Assembly: GCA_964034945.1 (NCBI GenBank)
Contig: OZ035960.1
Location: 69,212,994-69,276,993 of the forward strand
Source: Chrysopilus asiliformis
Taxonomy: Eukaryota > Arthropoda > Insecta > Diptera > Rhagionidae
Direction: 5' to 3'
Length of the DNA stretch: 64,000 bases
This document shows positions 48,190 to 60,159 of the stretch, one piece after another (position 1 is the stretch's first letter; each line of letters begins with the position of its first letter). The notes under the pieces were generated by a model that made no database searches, was not told the origin of the DNA, and saw only the letters and a program-made list of their open reading frames with translations. A program made the position numbers and the translations under genes.

Positions 48190-49160
48190 GGGCCGTGGCC
48201 GAGTTAAGCCCCGCCCCCTCTCAGAAATCGATTTCCCATCAAAATTGGAAAAAGGGGCGTGGCCGAGTTAAGCCCCGCCCCCTCTCAGAAATCGATTTCC
48301 CATCAAAATTGGAAAAAGGGGCGTGGCCGAGTTAAGCCCCGCCCCCTCTCAGAAATCGATTTCCCATCAAAATTGGAAAAAGGGGCGTGGCCGAGTTAAG
48401 CCCCGCCCCCTCTCAGAAATCGATTTCCCATCAAAATTGGAAAAAGGCGCGTGGCCGAGTTAAGCCCCGCCCCCTCTCAGAAATCGATTTCCCATCAAAA
48501 TTGGAAAAAGGGCCGTGGCCGAGTTAAGCCCCGCCCCCTCTCAGAAATCGATTTCCCATCAAAATTGGAAAAAGGGGCGTGGCCGAGTTAAGCCCCGCCC
48601 CCTCTCAGAAATCGATTTCCCATCAAAATTGGAAAAAGGGGCGTGGCCGAGTTAAGCCCCGCCCCCTCTCAGAAATCGATTTCCCATCAAAATTGGAAAA
48701 AGGGGCGTGGCCGAGTTAAGCCCCGCCCCCTCTCAGAAATCGATTTCCCATCAAAATTGGAAAAAGGGGCGTGGCCGAGTTAAGCCCCGCCCCCTCTCAG
48801 AAATCGATTTCCCATCAAAATTGGAAAAAGGCGCGTGGCCGAGTTAAGCCCCGCCCCCTCTCAGAAATCGATTTCCCATCAAAATTGGAAAAAGGGCCGT
48901 GGCCGAGTTAAGCCCCGCCCCCTCTCAGAAATCGATTTCCCATCAAAATTGGAAAAAGGGGCGTGGCCGAGTTAAGCCCCGCCCCCTCTCAGAAATCGAT
49001 TTCCCATCAAAATTGGAAAAAGGGGCGTGGCCGAGTTAAGCCCCGCCCCCTCTCAGAAATCGATTTCCCATCAAAATTGGAAAAAGGGGCGTGGCCGAGT
49101 TAAGCCCCGCCCCCTCTCAGAAATCGATTTCCCATCAAAATTGGAAAAAGGCGCGTGGCC
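48190..49160. repeat. 384-bp (six-monomer) higher-order repeat
   Basis: GGGCCGTGG units are at 48190, 48510 and 48894, and GGCGCGTGG units at 48446, 48830 and 49150. Spacing is 320 or 384 bp, all exact multiples of 64. Between them the units are plain consensus. This is a young, very regular local multimer, repeated at 55330-56300 in the second large copy. Confidence 0.85.
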
Positions 49161-49181
49161 GAGTTAAGCCCCGCCCCCTCT

Positions 49182-49462
49182 TAGAAATCGATTTCCCATC
49201 AAAATTGGAAAAAGGGGCGTGGCCGAGTTAAGCCCCGCCCCCTCTCAGAAATCGATTTCCCATCAAAATTGGAAAAAGGCGCGTGGCCGAGTTAAGCCCC
49301 GCCCCCTCTCAGAAATCGATTTCCCATCAAAATTGGAAAAAGGGGCGTGGCCGAGTTAAGCCCCGCCCCCTCTCAGAAATCGATTTCCCATCAAAATTGG
49401 AAAAAGGGGCGTGGCCGAGTTAAGCCCCGCCCCCTCTCAGAAATCGATTTCCCATCAAAATT
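49182..49462. repeat. Spacer between the two 7.14-kb-register copies
   Basis: No gene. About four units; only CTTAG (49182) and a GGCGCGTGG unit (49278) stand out. The 280 bp is not matched in the same register upstream, so the large duplication is not perfectly abutting. Confidence 0.75.
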
Positions 49463-50184
49463 GGAATAAGGGGCGTGGCGGAGTTAAGCCCCGCCCCCTC
49501 CCAGAAATCGATTTCCCATCAAAATTGGAAAAAGGGGCGTGGCCGAGTTAAGCTCCGCCCCCTCTCAGAAATCGATTTCCCATCAAAATTGGAAAAAGGG
49601 GCGTGGCCGAGTTAAGCCCCGCCCCCTCTCAGAAATCGATTTCCCATCAAAATTGGAAAAGGGGGTGTGACCGAGTTAAGCCCCGCCCCCTCTCAGAAAT
49701 CGATTTCCCATCAAAATTGGAAAAAGGGGCGTGGCCGAGTTAAGCCCCGCCCCTCTCAGAAATCGATTTACCATCAAAATTGGAAAAAGGGGCGTGGCCG
49801 AGTTAAGCCCCACCCCCTCTCAGAAATCGATTTCCCATCAAAATTGGAAAAGGGGGCGTGGCCGAGTTAAGCCCCGCCCCCTCTCAGAAATCGATTTCCC
49901 ATCAAAATTGGAAAAAGGGGCGTGGCCGAGTTAAGCCCCGCCCCCTCTCAGAAATCGATTTCCCATCAAAATTGGAAAAAGGGGCGTGGCCGAGTTAAGC
50001 CCCGCCCCCTCTCAGAAATCGATTTCCCATCAAAATTGGAAAAAGGGGTGTGGCCGAGTTAAGCCCCGACCCCTCTCAGAAATCGGTTTCCCATCAAAAT
50101 TGGAAAAAGGGGCGTGGCCGAGTTAAGCCCGCCCCCTCTCAGAAATCGATTTCCCATCAAAATTGGAAAAAGGGGCGTGGCCGA

Positions 50185-50216
50185 GTTAAGCCCCGCCCCC
50201 TCTCAGAAATCGCCGA
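50185..50216. repeat. 32-bp half monomer, copy 5
   Basis: Counterpart of copy 3 in the second large block (+7,141). Confidence 0.93.
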
Positions 50217-50853
50217 GTTAAGCCCCGCCCCCTCTCAGAAATCGATTTCCCATCAAAATTGGAAAAAGGGGCGTGGCCGAGTTAAGCCCCGCCCCTCTCA
50301 GAAATCGATTTCCCATCAAAATTGGAAAAAGGGGCGTGGCCGAGTTAAGCCCCACCCCCTCTCAGAAATCGATTTCCCATCAAAATTGGAAAAGGGGGCG
50401 TGGCCGAGTTAAGCCCCGCCCCTCTCAGAAATCGATTTCCCATCAAAATTGGAAAAAGGGGCGTGGCCGAGTTAAGCCCCACCCCCTCTCAGAAATCGAT
50501 TTCCCATCAAAATTGGAAAAGGGGGCGTGGCCGAGTTAAGCCCCGCCCCCTCTCAGAAATCGATTTCCCATCAAAATTGGAAAAAGGGGCGTGGCCGAGT
50601 TAAGCCCCGCCCCCTCTCAGAAATCGATTTCCCATCAAAATTGGAAAAAGGGGCGTGGCCGAGTTAAGCCCCGCCCCCTCTCAGAAATCGATTTCCCATC
50701 AAAATTGGAAAAAGGGGTGTGGCCGAGTTAAGCCCCGACCCCTCTCAGAAATCGGTTTCCCATCAAAATTGGAAAAAGGGGCGTGGCCGAGTTAAGCCCG
50801 CCCCCTCTCAGAAATCGATTTCCCATCAAAATTGGAAAAAGGGTCGTGGCCGA

Positions 50854-50885
50854 GTTAAGCCCCGCCCCCTCTCAGAAATCACCGA
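50854..50885. repeat. 32-bp half monomer, copy 6
   Basis: Counterpart of copy 4 in the second large block (+7,141), with the same GGGTCGTGG neighbour. Confidence 0.93.
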
Positions 50886-53800
50886 GTTAAGCCCCGCCCC
50901 CTCTCAGAAATCGATTTCCCATCAAAATTGGAAAAAGGGGCGTGGCCGAGTTAAGCCCCGCCCCTCTCAGAAATCGATTTCCCATCAAAATTGGAAAAAG
51001 GGGCGTGGCCGAGTTAAGCCCCACCCCCTCTCAGAAATCGATTTCCCATCAAAATTGGAAAAGGGGGCGTGGCCGAGTTAAGCCCCGCCCCCTCTCAGAA
51101 ATCGATTTCCCATCAAAATTGGAAAAAGGGGCGTGGCCGAGTTAAGCCCCGCCCCCTCTCAGAAATCGATTTCCCATCAAAATTGGAAAAAGGGGCGTGG
51201 CCGAGTTAAGCCCCGCCCCCTCTCAGAAATCGATTTCCCATCAAAATTGGAAAAAGGGGTGTGGCCGAGTTAAGCCCCGACCCCTCTCAGAAATCGGTTT
51301 CCCATCAAAATTGGAAAAAGGGGCGTGGCCGAGTTAAGCCCTCCCCCTCTCAGAAATCGATTTCCCATCAAAATTGGAAAAAGGCGCGTGGCCGAGTTAA
51401 GCCCCGCCCCCTCTCAGAAATCGATTTCCCATCAAAATTGGAAAAAGAAGCGTGGCCGAGTTAAGCCCCGCCCCCTCTCAGAAATCGATTCCCATCAAAA
51501 TTGGAAAAAGGGGCGTGGCCGAGTTAAGCCCCGCCCCCTCTCAGAAATCGATTTCCCCTCAAAATTGGAAAAAGGGGCGTGGCCGAGTTAAGCCCCGCCC
51601 CCTCAGAAATCGATTTCCCATCAAAATTGGAAAAAGGGGCGTGGCCGAGTTAAGCCCCGCCCCCTCTCAGAAATCGGTTTCCCATCAAAATTGGATAAAG
51701 GGGCGTGGCCGAGTTAAGCCCCGCCCCCTCTCAGAAATCGATTCCCCATCAAAATTGGAAACAGGGGCGTGGCCGAGTTAAACCCCGCCCCCTCTCAGAA
51801 ATCGATTTCCCATCAAAATTGGAAAAAGGGGCGTGGCCGAGTTAAGCCCCGCCCCCTCTCAGAAATCGATTTCCCATCAAAATTGGAAAAAGGGGCGTGG
51901 CCGAGTTAAGCTCCGCCCCCTCTCAGAAATCGATTTCCCATCAAAATTGGAAAAAGGGGCGTGACCGAGTTAAGCCCCGCCCCCTCTCAGAAATCGGTTT
52001 CCCATCAAAATTGGAAAAAGGGGCGTGGCCGAGTTAAGCCCCGCCCCCTCTCAGAAATCGATTTCCCATCAAAATTGGAAAAAGGGGCGTGGCCGAGTTA
52101 AGCCCCGCCCCCTCTCAGAAATCGATTTCCCATCAAAATTGGAAAAAGGGCCGTGGCCGAGTTAAGCCCCGCCCCCTCTTAGAAATCGATTTCCCATCAA
52201 AATTGGAAAAAGGGGCGTGGCCGAGTTAAGCCCCGCCCCCTCTCAGAAATCGATTTCCCATCAAAATTGGAAAAGGGGGTGTGACCGAGTTAAGCCCCGC
52301 CCCCTCTCAGAAATCGATTTCCCATCAAAATTGGAAAAAGGGGCGTGGCCAAGTTAAGCCCCGCCCCCTCTCAGAAATCGATTTCCCACCAAAATTGGAA
52401 AAAGGGGCGTGGCCGAGTTAAGCCCCGCCCCCTCTCAGAAATCGATTTCCCATCAAAATTGGAAAAAGGGGCGTGGCCGAGTTAAGCCCCGCCCCCTCTC
52501 AGAAATTAATTTCCAATCAAAATTGGAAAAAGGGGCGTGGCCGATTAAGCCCCGCCCCCTCTCAGAAATCGATTTCCCATCAAAATTGGAAAAGGGGGTG
52601 TGACCGAGTTAAGCCCCGCCCCCTCTCAGAAATCGATTTCCCATCAAAATTGGAAAAAGGGGCGTGGCCGAGTTAAGCCCCGCCCCCTCTCAGAAATCGA
52701 TTTCCCATCAAAATTGGAAAAAGGGGCGTGGCCGAGTTAAGCCCCGCCCCCTCTCAGAAATCGATTTCCCATCAAAATTGGAAAAAGGGGCGTGGCCGAG
52801 TTAAGCCCCGCCCCCTCTCAGAAATTAATTTCCCATCAAAATTGAAAAAAGGGGCGTGGCCCCGCCCCCTCTCAGAAATCGATTTCTCATCAAAATTTGA
52901 AAAAGGGGCGTGGCCGAGTTAAGCCCCGCCCCCTCTCAGAAATCGATTTCCCATAAAAATTGGAAAAAGGGGCGTGGCCGAGTTAAGCCCCGCCCCTCTC
53001 AGAAATCGATTTCCCATCAAAATTGGAAAAAGGGGCGTGGCCGAGTTAAGCCCCGCCCCCTCTCAGAAATCGATTTCCCATCAAAATTGGAAAAAGGGGC
53101 GTGGCCGAGTTAAGCCCCGCCCCTCTCAGAAATCGATTTCCCATCAAAATTGGAAAAAGGGGCGTGGCCGAGTTAAGCCCCGCCCCCTCTCAGAAATCGA
53201 TTTCCCATCAAAATTGGAAAAGGGGCGTGGCCGAGTTAAGCCCCGCCCCCTCTCAGAAATCGATTTCCCATCAAAATTGGAAAAAGGGGCGTGGCCGAGT
53301 TAAGCCCCGCCCCCTCTCAGAAATCGATTTCCCATCAAAATTGGAAAAGGGGGCGTGGCCGAGTTAAGCCCCGCCCACTCTCAGAAATCGATTTCCCATC
53401 AAAATTGGAAAAAGGGGTGTGGCCGAGTTAAGCCCCGACCCCTCTCAGAAATCGGTTTCCCATCAAAATTGGAAAAAGGGGCGTGGCCGAGTTAAGCCCC
53501 GCCCCCTCTCAGAAATCGATTTCCCATCAAAATTGGAAAAAGGCGCGTGGCCGAGTTAAGCCCCGCCCCCTCTCAGAAATCGATTTCCCATCAAAATTGG
53601 AAAAAGAAGTGTGGCCGAGTTAAGCCCCGCCCCCTCTCAGAAATTGATTTCCCATCAAAATTGGAAAAGGGGGCGTGGCCGAGTTAAGCCCCGCCCCCTC
53701 TCAGAAATCGATTTCCCATCAAAATTGGAAAAAAGGGCGTGGCCGAGTTAAGCCCCGCCCCCTCTCAGAAATCGATTTCCCATCAAAATTGGAAAAAGGG

Positions 53801-56321
53801 GTGTGGCCGAGTTAAGCCCCGCCCCCTCTCAGAAATCGATTTCCCATCAAAATTGGAAAAAGGGGCGTGGCCGAATTAAGCCCCGCCCCCTCTCAGAAAT
53901 CGATTTCCCATCAAAATTGGAAAAAGGGGCGTGGTCGACTTAAGTCCCGCCCCTCTCAGAAATCGATTTCCCATCAAAATTGGAAAAAGGGGCGTGGCCG
54001 AGTTAAGCCCCGCCCCCTCTCAGAAATTAATTTCCCATCAAAATTGGAAAAAGGGGCGTGGCCGATTAAGCCCCGCCCCCTCTCAGAAATCGATTTCCCA
54101 TCAAAATTGGAAAAGGGGGTGTGACCGAGTTAAGCCCCGCCCCCTCTCAGAAATCGATTTCCCATCAAAATTGGAAAAAGGGGCGTGGCCGAGTTAAGCC
54201 CCGCCCCCTCTCAGAAATCGATTTCCCATCAAAATTGGAAAAAGGGGCGTGGCCGAGTTAAGCCCCGCCCCTCTCAGAAATCGATTTCCCATCAAAATTG
54301 GAAAAAGGGGCGTGGCCGAGTTAAGCCCCGCCCCCTCTCAGAAATCGATTTCCCATCAAAATTGGAAAAAGGGGCGTGGCCGAGTTAAGCCCCGCCCCCT
54401 CTCAGAAATCGATTTCCCATCAAAATTGGAAAAAGGGGCGTGGCCGAGTTAAGCCCCGCCCCCTCTCAGAAATCGATTTCCCATCAAAATTGGAAAAGGG
54501 GGCGTGGCCGAGTTAAGCCCCGCCCCGTCTCAGAAATCGATTTCCCATCAAAATTGGAAAAAGGGGCGTGGCCGAGTTAAGCCCCGCCCCCTCTCAGAAA
54601 TCGATTTCCCATCAAAATTGGAAAAAGGGGACGGGCCGAGTTAAGCCCCGCCCCCTCTCAGAAATCGATTTCTCATCAAAATTGGAAAAAGGGGCGTGGC
54701 CGAGTTAAGCCCCGCCCCCTCTCAGAAATCGATTTCCCATCAAAATTGGAAAAAGGGCCGTGGCCGAGTTAAGCCCCGCCCCCTCTCAGAAATCGATTTC
54801 CCATCAAAATTGGAAAAAGGGGCGTGGCCGAGTTAAGCCCCGCCCCCTCTCAGAAATCGATTTCCCATCAAAATTGGAAAAAGGGGCGTGGCCGAGTTAA
54901 GCCCCGCCCCCTCTCAGAAATCGATTTCCCATCAAAATTGGAAAAAGGGGCGTGGCCGAGTTAAGCCCCGCCCCCTCTCAGAAATTAATTTCCCATCAAA
55001 ATTGGAAAAAGGGGCGTGGCCGATTAAGCCCCGCCCCCTCTCAGAAATCGATTTCCCATCAAAATTGGAAAAGGGGGTGTGACCGAGTTAAGCCCCGCCC
55101 CCTCTCAGAAATCGATTTCCCATCAAAATTGGAAAAAGGGGCGTGGCCGAGTTAAGCCCCTCCCCCTCTCAGAAATCGATTTCCCATCAAAATTGGAAAA
55201 AGGGGCGTGGCCGAGTTAAGCCCCGCCCCCTCTCAGAAATCGATTTCCCATCAAAATTGGAAAAAGGGGTGTGGCCGAGTTAAGCCCCGCCCCCTCTCAG
55301 AAATCGATTTCCCATCAAAATTGGAAAAAGGGCCGTGGCCGAGTTAAGCCCCGCCCCCTCTCAGAAATCGATTTCCCATCAAAATTGGAAAAAGGGGCGT
55401 GGCCGAGTTAAGCCCCGCCCCCTCTCAGAAATCGATTTCCCATCAAAATTGGAAAAAGGGGCGTGGCCGAGTTAAGCCCCGCCCCCTCTCAGAAATCGAT
55501 TTCCCATCAAAATTGGAAAAAGGGGCGTGGCCGAGTTAAGCCCCGCCCCCTCTCAGAAATCGATTTCCCATCAAAATTGGAAAAAGGCGCGTGGCCGAGT
55601 TAAGCCCCGCCCCCTCTCAGAAATCGATTTCCCATCAAAATTGGAAAAAGGGCCGTGGCCGAGTTAAGCCCCGCCCCCTCTCAGAAATCGATTTCCCATC
55701 AAAATTGGAAAAAGGGGCGTGGCCGAGTTAAGCCCCGCCCCCTCTCAGAAATCGATTTCCCATCAAAATTGGAAAAAGGGGCGTGGCCGAGTTAAGCCCC
55801 GCCCCCTCTCAGAAATCGATTTCCCATCAAAATTGGAAAAAGGGGCGTGGCCGAGTTAAGCCCCGCCCCCTCTCAGAAATCGATTTCCCATCAAAATTGG
55901 AAAAAGGGGCGTGGCCGAGTTAAGCCCCGCCCCCTCTCAGAAATCGATTTCCCATCAAAATTGGAAAAAGGCGCGTGGCCGAGTTAAGCCCCGCCCCCTC
56001 TCAGAAATCGATTTCCCATCAAAATTGGAAAAAGGGCCGTGGCCGAGTTAAGCCCCGCCCCCTCTCAGAAATCGATTTCCCATCAAAATTGGAAAAAGGG
56101 GCGTGGCCGAGTTAAGCCCCGCCCCCTCTCAGAAATCGATTTCCCATCAAAATTGGAAAAAGGGGCGTGGCCGAGTTAAGCCCCGCCCCCTCTCAGAAAT
56201 CGATTTCCCATCAAAATTGGAAAAAGGGGCGTGGCCGAGTTAAGCCCCGCCCCCTCTCAGAAATCGATTTCCCATCAAAATTGGAAAAAGGCGCGTGGCC
56301 GAGTTAAGCCCCGCCCCCTCT

Positions 56322-59300
56322 CAGAAATCGATTTCCCATCAAAATTGGAAAAAGGGGCGTGGCCGAGTTAAGCCCCGCCCCCTCTCAGAAATCGATTTCC
56401 CATCAAAATTGGAAAAAGGGGCATGGCCGAGTTAAGCCCGCCCCCTCAGAAATCGATTTCCCATCAAAATTGGAAAAAGGGGCGTGGCCGAGTTAAGCCC
56501 CGCCCCCTCTCAGAAATCGATTTCCCATCAAAATTGGAAAAAGGGGCGTGGCCGATTAAGCCCCGCCCCCTCTCAGAAATCGATTTCCCATCAAAATTGG
56601 AAAAGGGGGTGTGACCGAGTTAAGCCCCGCCCCCTCTCAGAAATCGATTTCCCATCAAAATTGGAAAAAGGGGCGTGGCCGAGTTAAGCCCCGCCCCCTC
56701 TCAGAAATCGATTTCCCATCAAAATTGGAAAAAGGGGCGTGGCCGAGTTAAGCCCCGCCCCCTCTCAGAAATCGATTTCCCATCAAAATTGGAAAAAGGG
56801 GCGTGGCCGAGTTAAGCCCCGCCCCCTCTCAGAAATTAATTTCCCATCAAAATTGGAAAAAGGGGCGTGGCCGAGTTAAGCCCCGCCCCCTCTCAGAAAT
56901 TAATTTCCCATCAAAATTGGAAAAAGGGGCGTGGCCGAGTTAAGCCCCGCCCCCTCTCAGAAATCGATTTCTCATCAAAATTGGAAAAAGGGGCGTGGCC
57001 GAGTTAAGCCCCGCCCCTCTCAGAAATCGATTTCCCATCAAAATTGGAAAAAGAGGCGTGGCCGAGTTAAGCCCCGCCCCCTCTCAGAAATCGATTTCCC
57101 ATCAAAATTGGAAAAAGGGGCGTGGCCGAGTTAAGCCCCGCCCCCTCTCAGAAATCGATTTCCCATCAAAATTGGAAAAAGGGGCGTGGCCGAGTTAAGC
57201 CCCGCCCCTCTCAGAAATCGATTTCCCATCAAAATTGGAAAAAGGGGCGTGGCCGAGTTAAGCCCCGCCCCTCTCAGAAATCGATTTCCCATCAAAATTG
57301 GAAAAAGGGGCGTGGCCGAGTTAAGCCCCGCCCCCTCTCAGAAATCGATTTCCCATCAAAATTGGAAAAAGGGGCGTGGTCGAGTTAAGCCCCGCCCCCT
57401 CTCAGAAATCGATTTCCCATCAAAATTGGAAAAAGGGGCGTGGCCGAGTTAAGCCCCGCCCCCTCTCAGAAATCGATTTCCCATCAAAATTGGAATAAGG
57501 GGCGTGGCGGAGTTAAGCCCCGCCCCCTCCCAGAAATCGATTTCCCATCAAAATTGGAAAAAGGGGCGTGGCCGAGTTAAGCTCCGCCCCCTCTCAGAAA
57601 TCGATTTCCCATCAAAATTGGAAAAAGGGGCGTGGCCGAGTTAAGCCCCGCCCCCTCTCAGAAATCGATTTCCCATCAAAATTGGAAAAGGGGGTGTGAC
57701 CGAGTTAAGCCCCGCCCCCTCTCAGAAATCGATTTCCCATCAAAATTGGAAAAAGGGGCGTGGCCGAGTTAAGCCCCGCCCCCTCTCAGAAATCGATTTC
57801 CCATCAAAATTGAAAAAAGGGGCGTGGCCCCGCCCCCTCTCAGAAATCGATTTCTCATCAAAATTGGAAAAAGGGGCGTGGCCGAGTTAAGCCCCGCCCC
57901 CTCTCAGAAATCGATTTCCCATAAAAATTGGAAAAAGGGGCGTGGCCGAGTTAAGCCCCGCCCCTCTCAGAAATCGATTTCCCATCAAAATTGGAAAAAG
58001 GGGCGTGGCCGAGTTAAGCCCCGCCCCCTCTCAGAAATCGATTTCCCATCAAAATTGGAAAAAGGGGCGTGGCCGAGTTAAGCCCCGCCCCCTCTCAGAA
58101 ATCGATTTCCCATCAAAATTGGAAAAAGGGGCGTGGCCGAGTTAAGCCCCGCCCCCTCTCAGAAATCGATTTCCCATCAAAATTGGAAAAAGGGGCGTGG
58201 CCGAGTTAAGCCCCGCCCCCTCTCAGAAATCGATTTCCCATCAAAATTGGAAAAAGGGGTGTGGCCGAGTTAAGCCCCGCCCCCTCTCAGAAATCGATTT
58301 CCCATCAAAATTGGAAAAAGGGGTGTGGCCGAGTTAAGCCCCGACCCCTCTCAGAAATCGGTTTCCCATCAAAATTGGAAAAAGGGGCGTGGCCGAGTTA
58401 AGCCCCGCCCCCTCTCAGAAATCGATTTCCCATCAAAATTGGAAAAAGGCGCGTGGCCGAGTTAAGCCCCGCCCCCTCTCAGAAATCGATTTCCCATCAA
58501 AATTGGAAAAAGAAGCGTGGCCGAGTTAAGCCCCGCCCCCTCTCAGAAATTGATTTCCCATCAAAATTGGAAAAGGGGGCGTGGCCGAGTTAAGCCCCGC
58601 CCCCTCTCAGAAATCGATTTCCCATCAAAATTGGAAAAGGGGCGTGGCCGAGTTAAGCCCCGCCCCCTCTCAGAAATCGATTTCCCATCAAAATTGGAAA
58701 AAGGGGCGTGGCCGAGTTAAGCCCCGCCCCCTCTCAGAAATCGATTTCCCATCAAAATTGGAAAAAGGGGCGTGGCCGAGTTAAGCCCCGCCCCCTCTCA
58801 GAAATCGATTTCCCATCAAAATTGGAAAAAGGGGCGTGGCCGAGTTAAGCCCCGCCCCCTCTCAGAAATCGATTTCCCATCAAAATTGGAAAAAGGGGAC
58901 GGGCCGAGTTGAGCCCCGCCCCGTCAGAAATCGATTTCCCATCAAAATTGGAAAAAAGGGCGTGGCCGAGTTAAGCCCCGCCCCCTCTCAGAAATCGATT
59001 TCCCATCAAAATTGGAAAAAGGGGTGTGGCCGAGTTAAGCCCCGCCCCCTCTCAGAAATCGATTTCCCATCAAAATTGGAAAAAGGGGCGTGGCCGAGTT
59101 AAGCCCCGCCCCCTCTCAGAAATCGATTTCCCATCAAAATTGGAAAAAGGGGCGTGGCCGAGTTAAGCCCCGCCCCCTCTCAGAAATCGATTTCCCATCA
59201 AAATTGGAAAAAGGGGCGTGGCCGAGTTAAGCCCCGCCCCCTCTCAGAAATTAATTTCCCATCAAAATTGGAAAAAGGGGCGTGGCCGATTAAGGCCCGG

Positions 59301-60159
59301 CCTCTCTCAGAAATCGATTTCCCATCAAAATTGGAAAAGGGGGTGTGACCGAGTTAAGCCCCGCCCCCTCTCAGAAATCGATTTCCCATCAAAATTGGAA
59401 AAAGGGGTGTGGCCGAGTTAAGCCCCGCCCCCTCTCAGAAATCGATTTCCCATCAAAATTGGAAAAAGGGCCGTGGCCGAGTTAAGCCCCGCCCCCTCTC
59501 AGAAATCGATTTCCCATCAAAATTGGAAAAAGGGGCGTGGCCGAGTTAAGCCCCGCCCCCTCTCAGAAATCGATTTCCCATCAAAATTGGAAAAAGGGGC
59601 GTGGCCGAGTTAAGCCCCGCCCCCTCTCAGAAATCGATTTCCCATAAAAATTGGAAAAAGGGGCGTGGCCGAGTTAAGCCCCGCCCCCTCTCAGAAATCG
59701 ATTTCCCATCAAAATTGGAAAAAGGCGCGTGGCCGAGTTAAGCCCCGCCCCCTTTCAGAAATCGATTTCCCATCAAAATTGGAAAAAGGGGCGTGGCCGA
59801 GTTAAGCCCCGCCCCCTCTCAGAAATCGATTTCCCATCAAAATTGGAAAAAGGGGCGTGGCCGAGTTAAGCCCCGCCCCCTCAGAAATCGATTTCCCATC
59901 AAAATTGGAAAAAGGGGCGTGGCCGAGTTAAGCCCCGCCCCCTCTCAGAAATCGATTTCCCATCAAAATTGGAAAAAGGGGCGTGGCCGATTAAGCCCTG
60001 CCCCCTCTCAGAAATCGATTTCCCATCAAAATTGGAAAAAGGAGCGTGGCCGAGTTAAGCCCCGCCCCCTCAGAAATCGATTTCCCATCAAAATTGGAAA
60101 AAGGGGCGTGGCCGAGTTAAGCCCCGCCCCCTCTCAGAAATCGATTTCCCATCAAAATT
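56322..60159. repeat. Right-type mosaic region
   Basis: No gene. An odd unit with GGCATGG, AGCCCGCC and CCCCTCAG at about 56420-56450, then GCCGATTAAG, GTGTGACCGAG, and two ATTAAT units 64 bp apart (about 56835, 56899). Next come several 63-bp units, GGAATAAGGGGCGTGGCGG at 57492 (a fourth copy of that string, +15,170 from 42322), a 54-bp unit (57819) that here follows ATCGAT instead of ATTAAT, and the GGTGTGG/CGACCCC/ATCGGTTTC, GGCGCGTGG, AAGAAGCG, ATTGAT string at 58.32-58.57 kb. GGACGGGCC with GAGTTGAG and CCCCGTCAG follows near 58900, and a heavily changed unit GATTAAGGCCCGGCCTC at about 59288. Confidence 0.75.

Larger units (their letters stand above)
42322..49181. repeat. ~6.9-kb block duplicated at +7,141 bp, copy 1
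   Basis: Begins at GGAATAAGGGGCGTGGCGG and runs to the last agreeing GGCGCGTGG unit. Every marker I compared recurs at +7,141, including private ones: TTTACCATC near 42628, CCCTCCCC near 44199, GATTCCCC and GGAAACAGG near 44600-44620, TTCCCACC near 45245, TTCCAATC near 45371, CATCAAAATTTG near 45755, CCCACTC near 46236. The register becomes +7,140 after about 47.1 kb. The left limit lies between 42210 and 42322; the right limit is about 49181, where CTTAG here corresponds to CTCAG in copy 2. Confidence 0.95.
49463..56321. repeat. ~6.9-kb block duplicated at +7,141 bp, copy 2
   Basis: Second copy of 42322-49181. The clearest difference is at 53.94-54.25 kb: one 64-bp monomer is missing before the ATTAAT unit and that unit's neighbour is 63 bp (CCCCTCTC near 53950), shifting the register to +7,076. 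One extra monomer just after GTGTGACCGAG then brings it to +7,140. Otherwise I saw almost no base changes across nearly 7 kb, which implies a very recent copy. Confidence 0.95.

Noticed and set aside
42322..56321. Large duplication as a certain assembly error
   Set aside because: The copies differ by a lost and a gained monomer and their flanks are not the same, which a simple assembly stutter would not produce. It remains possible and is listed as a check.
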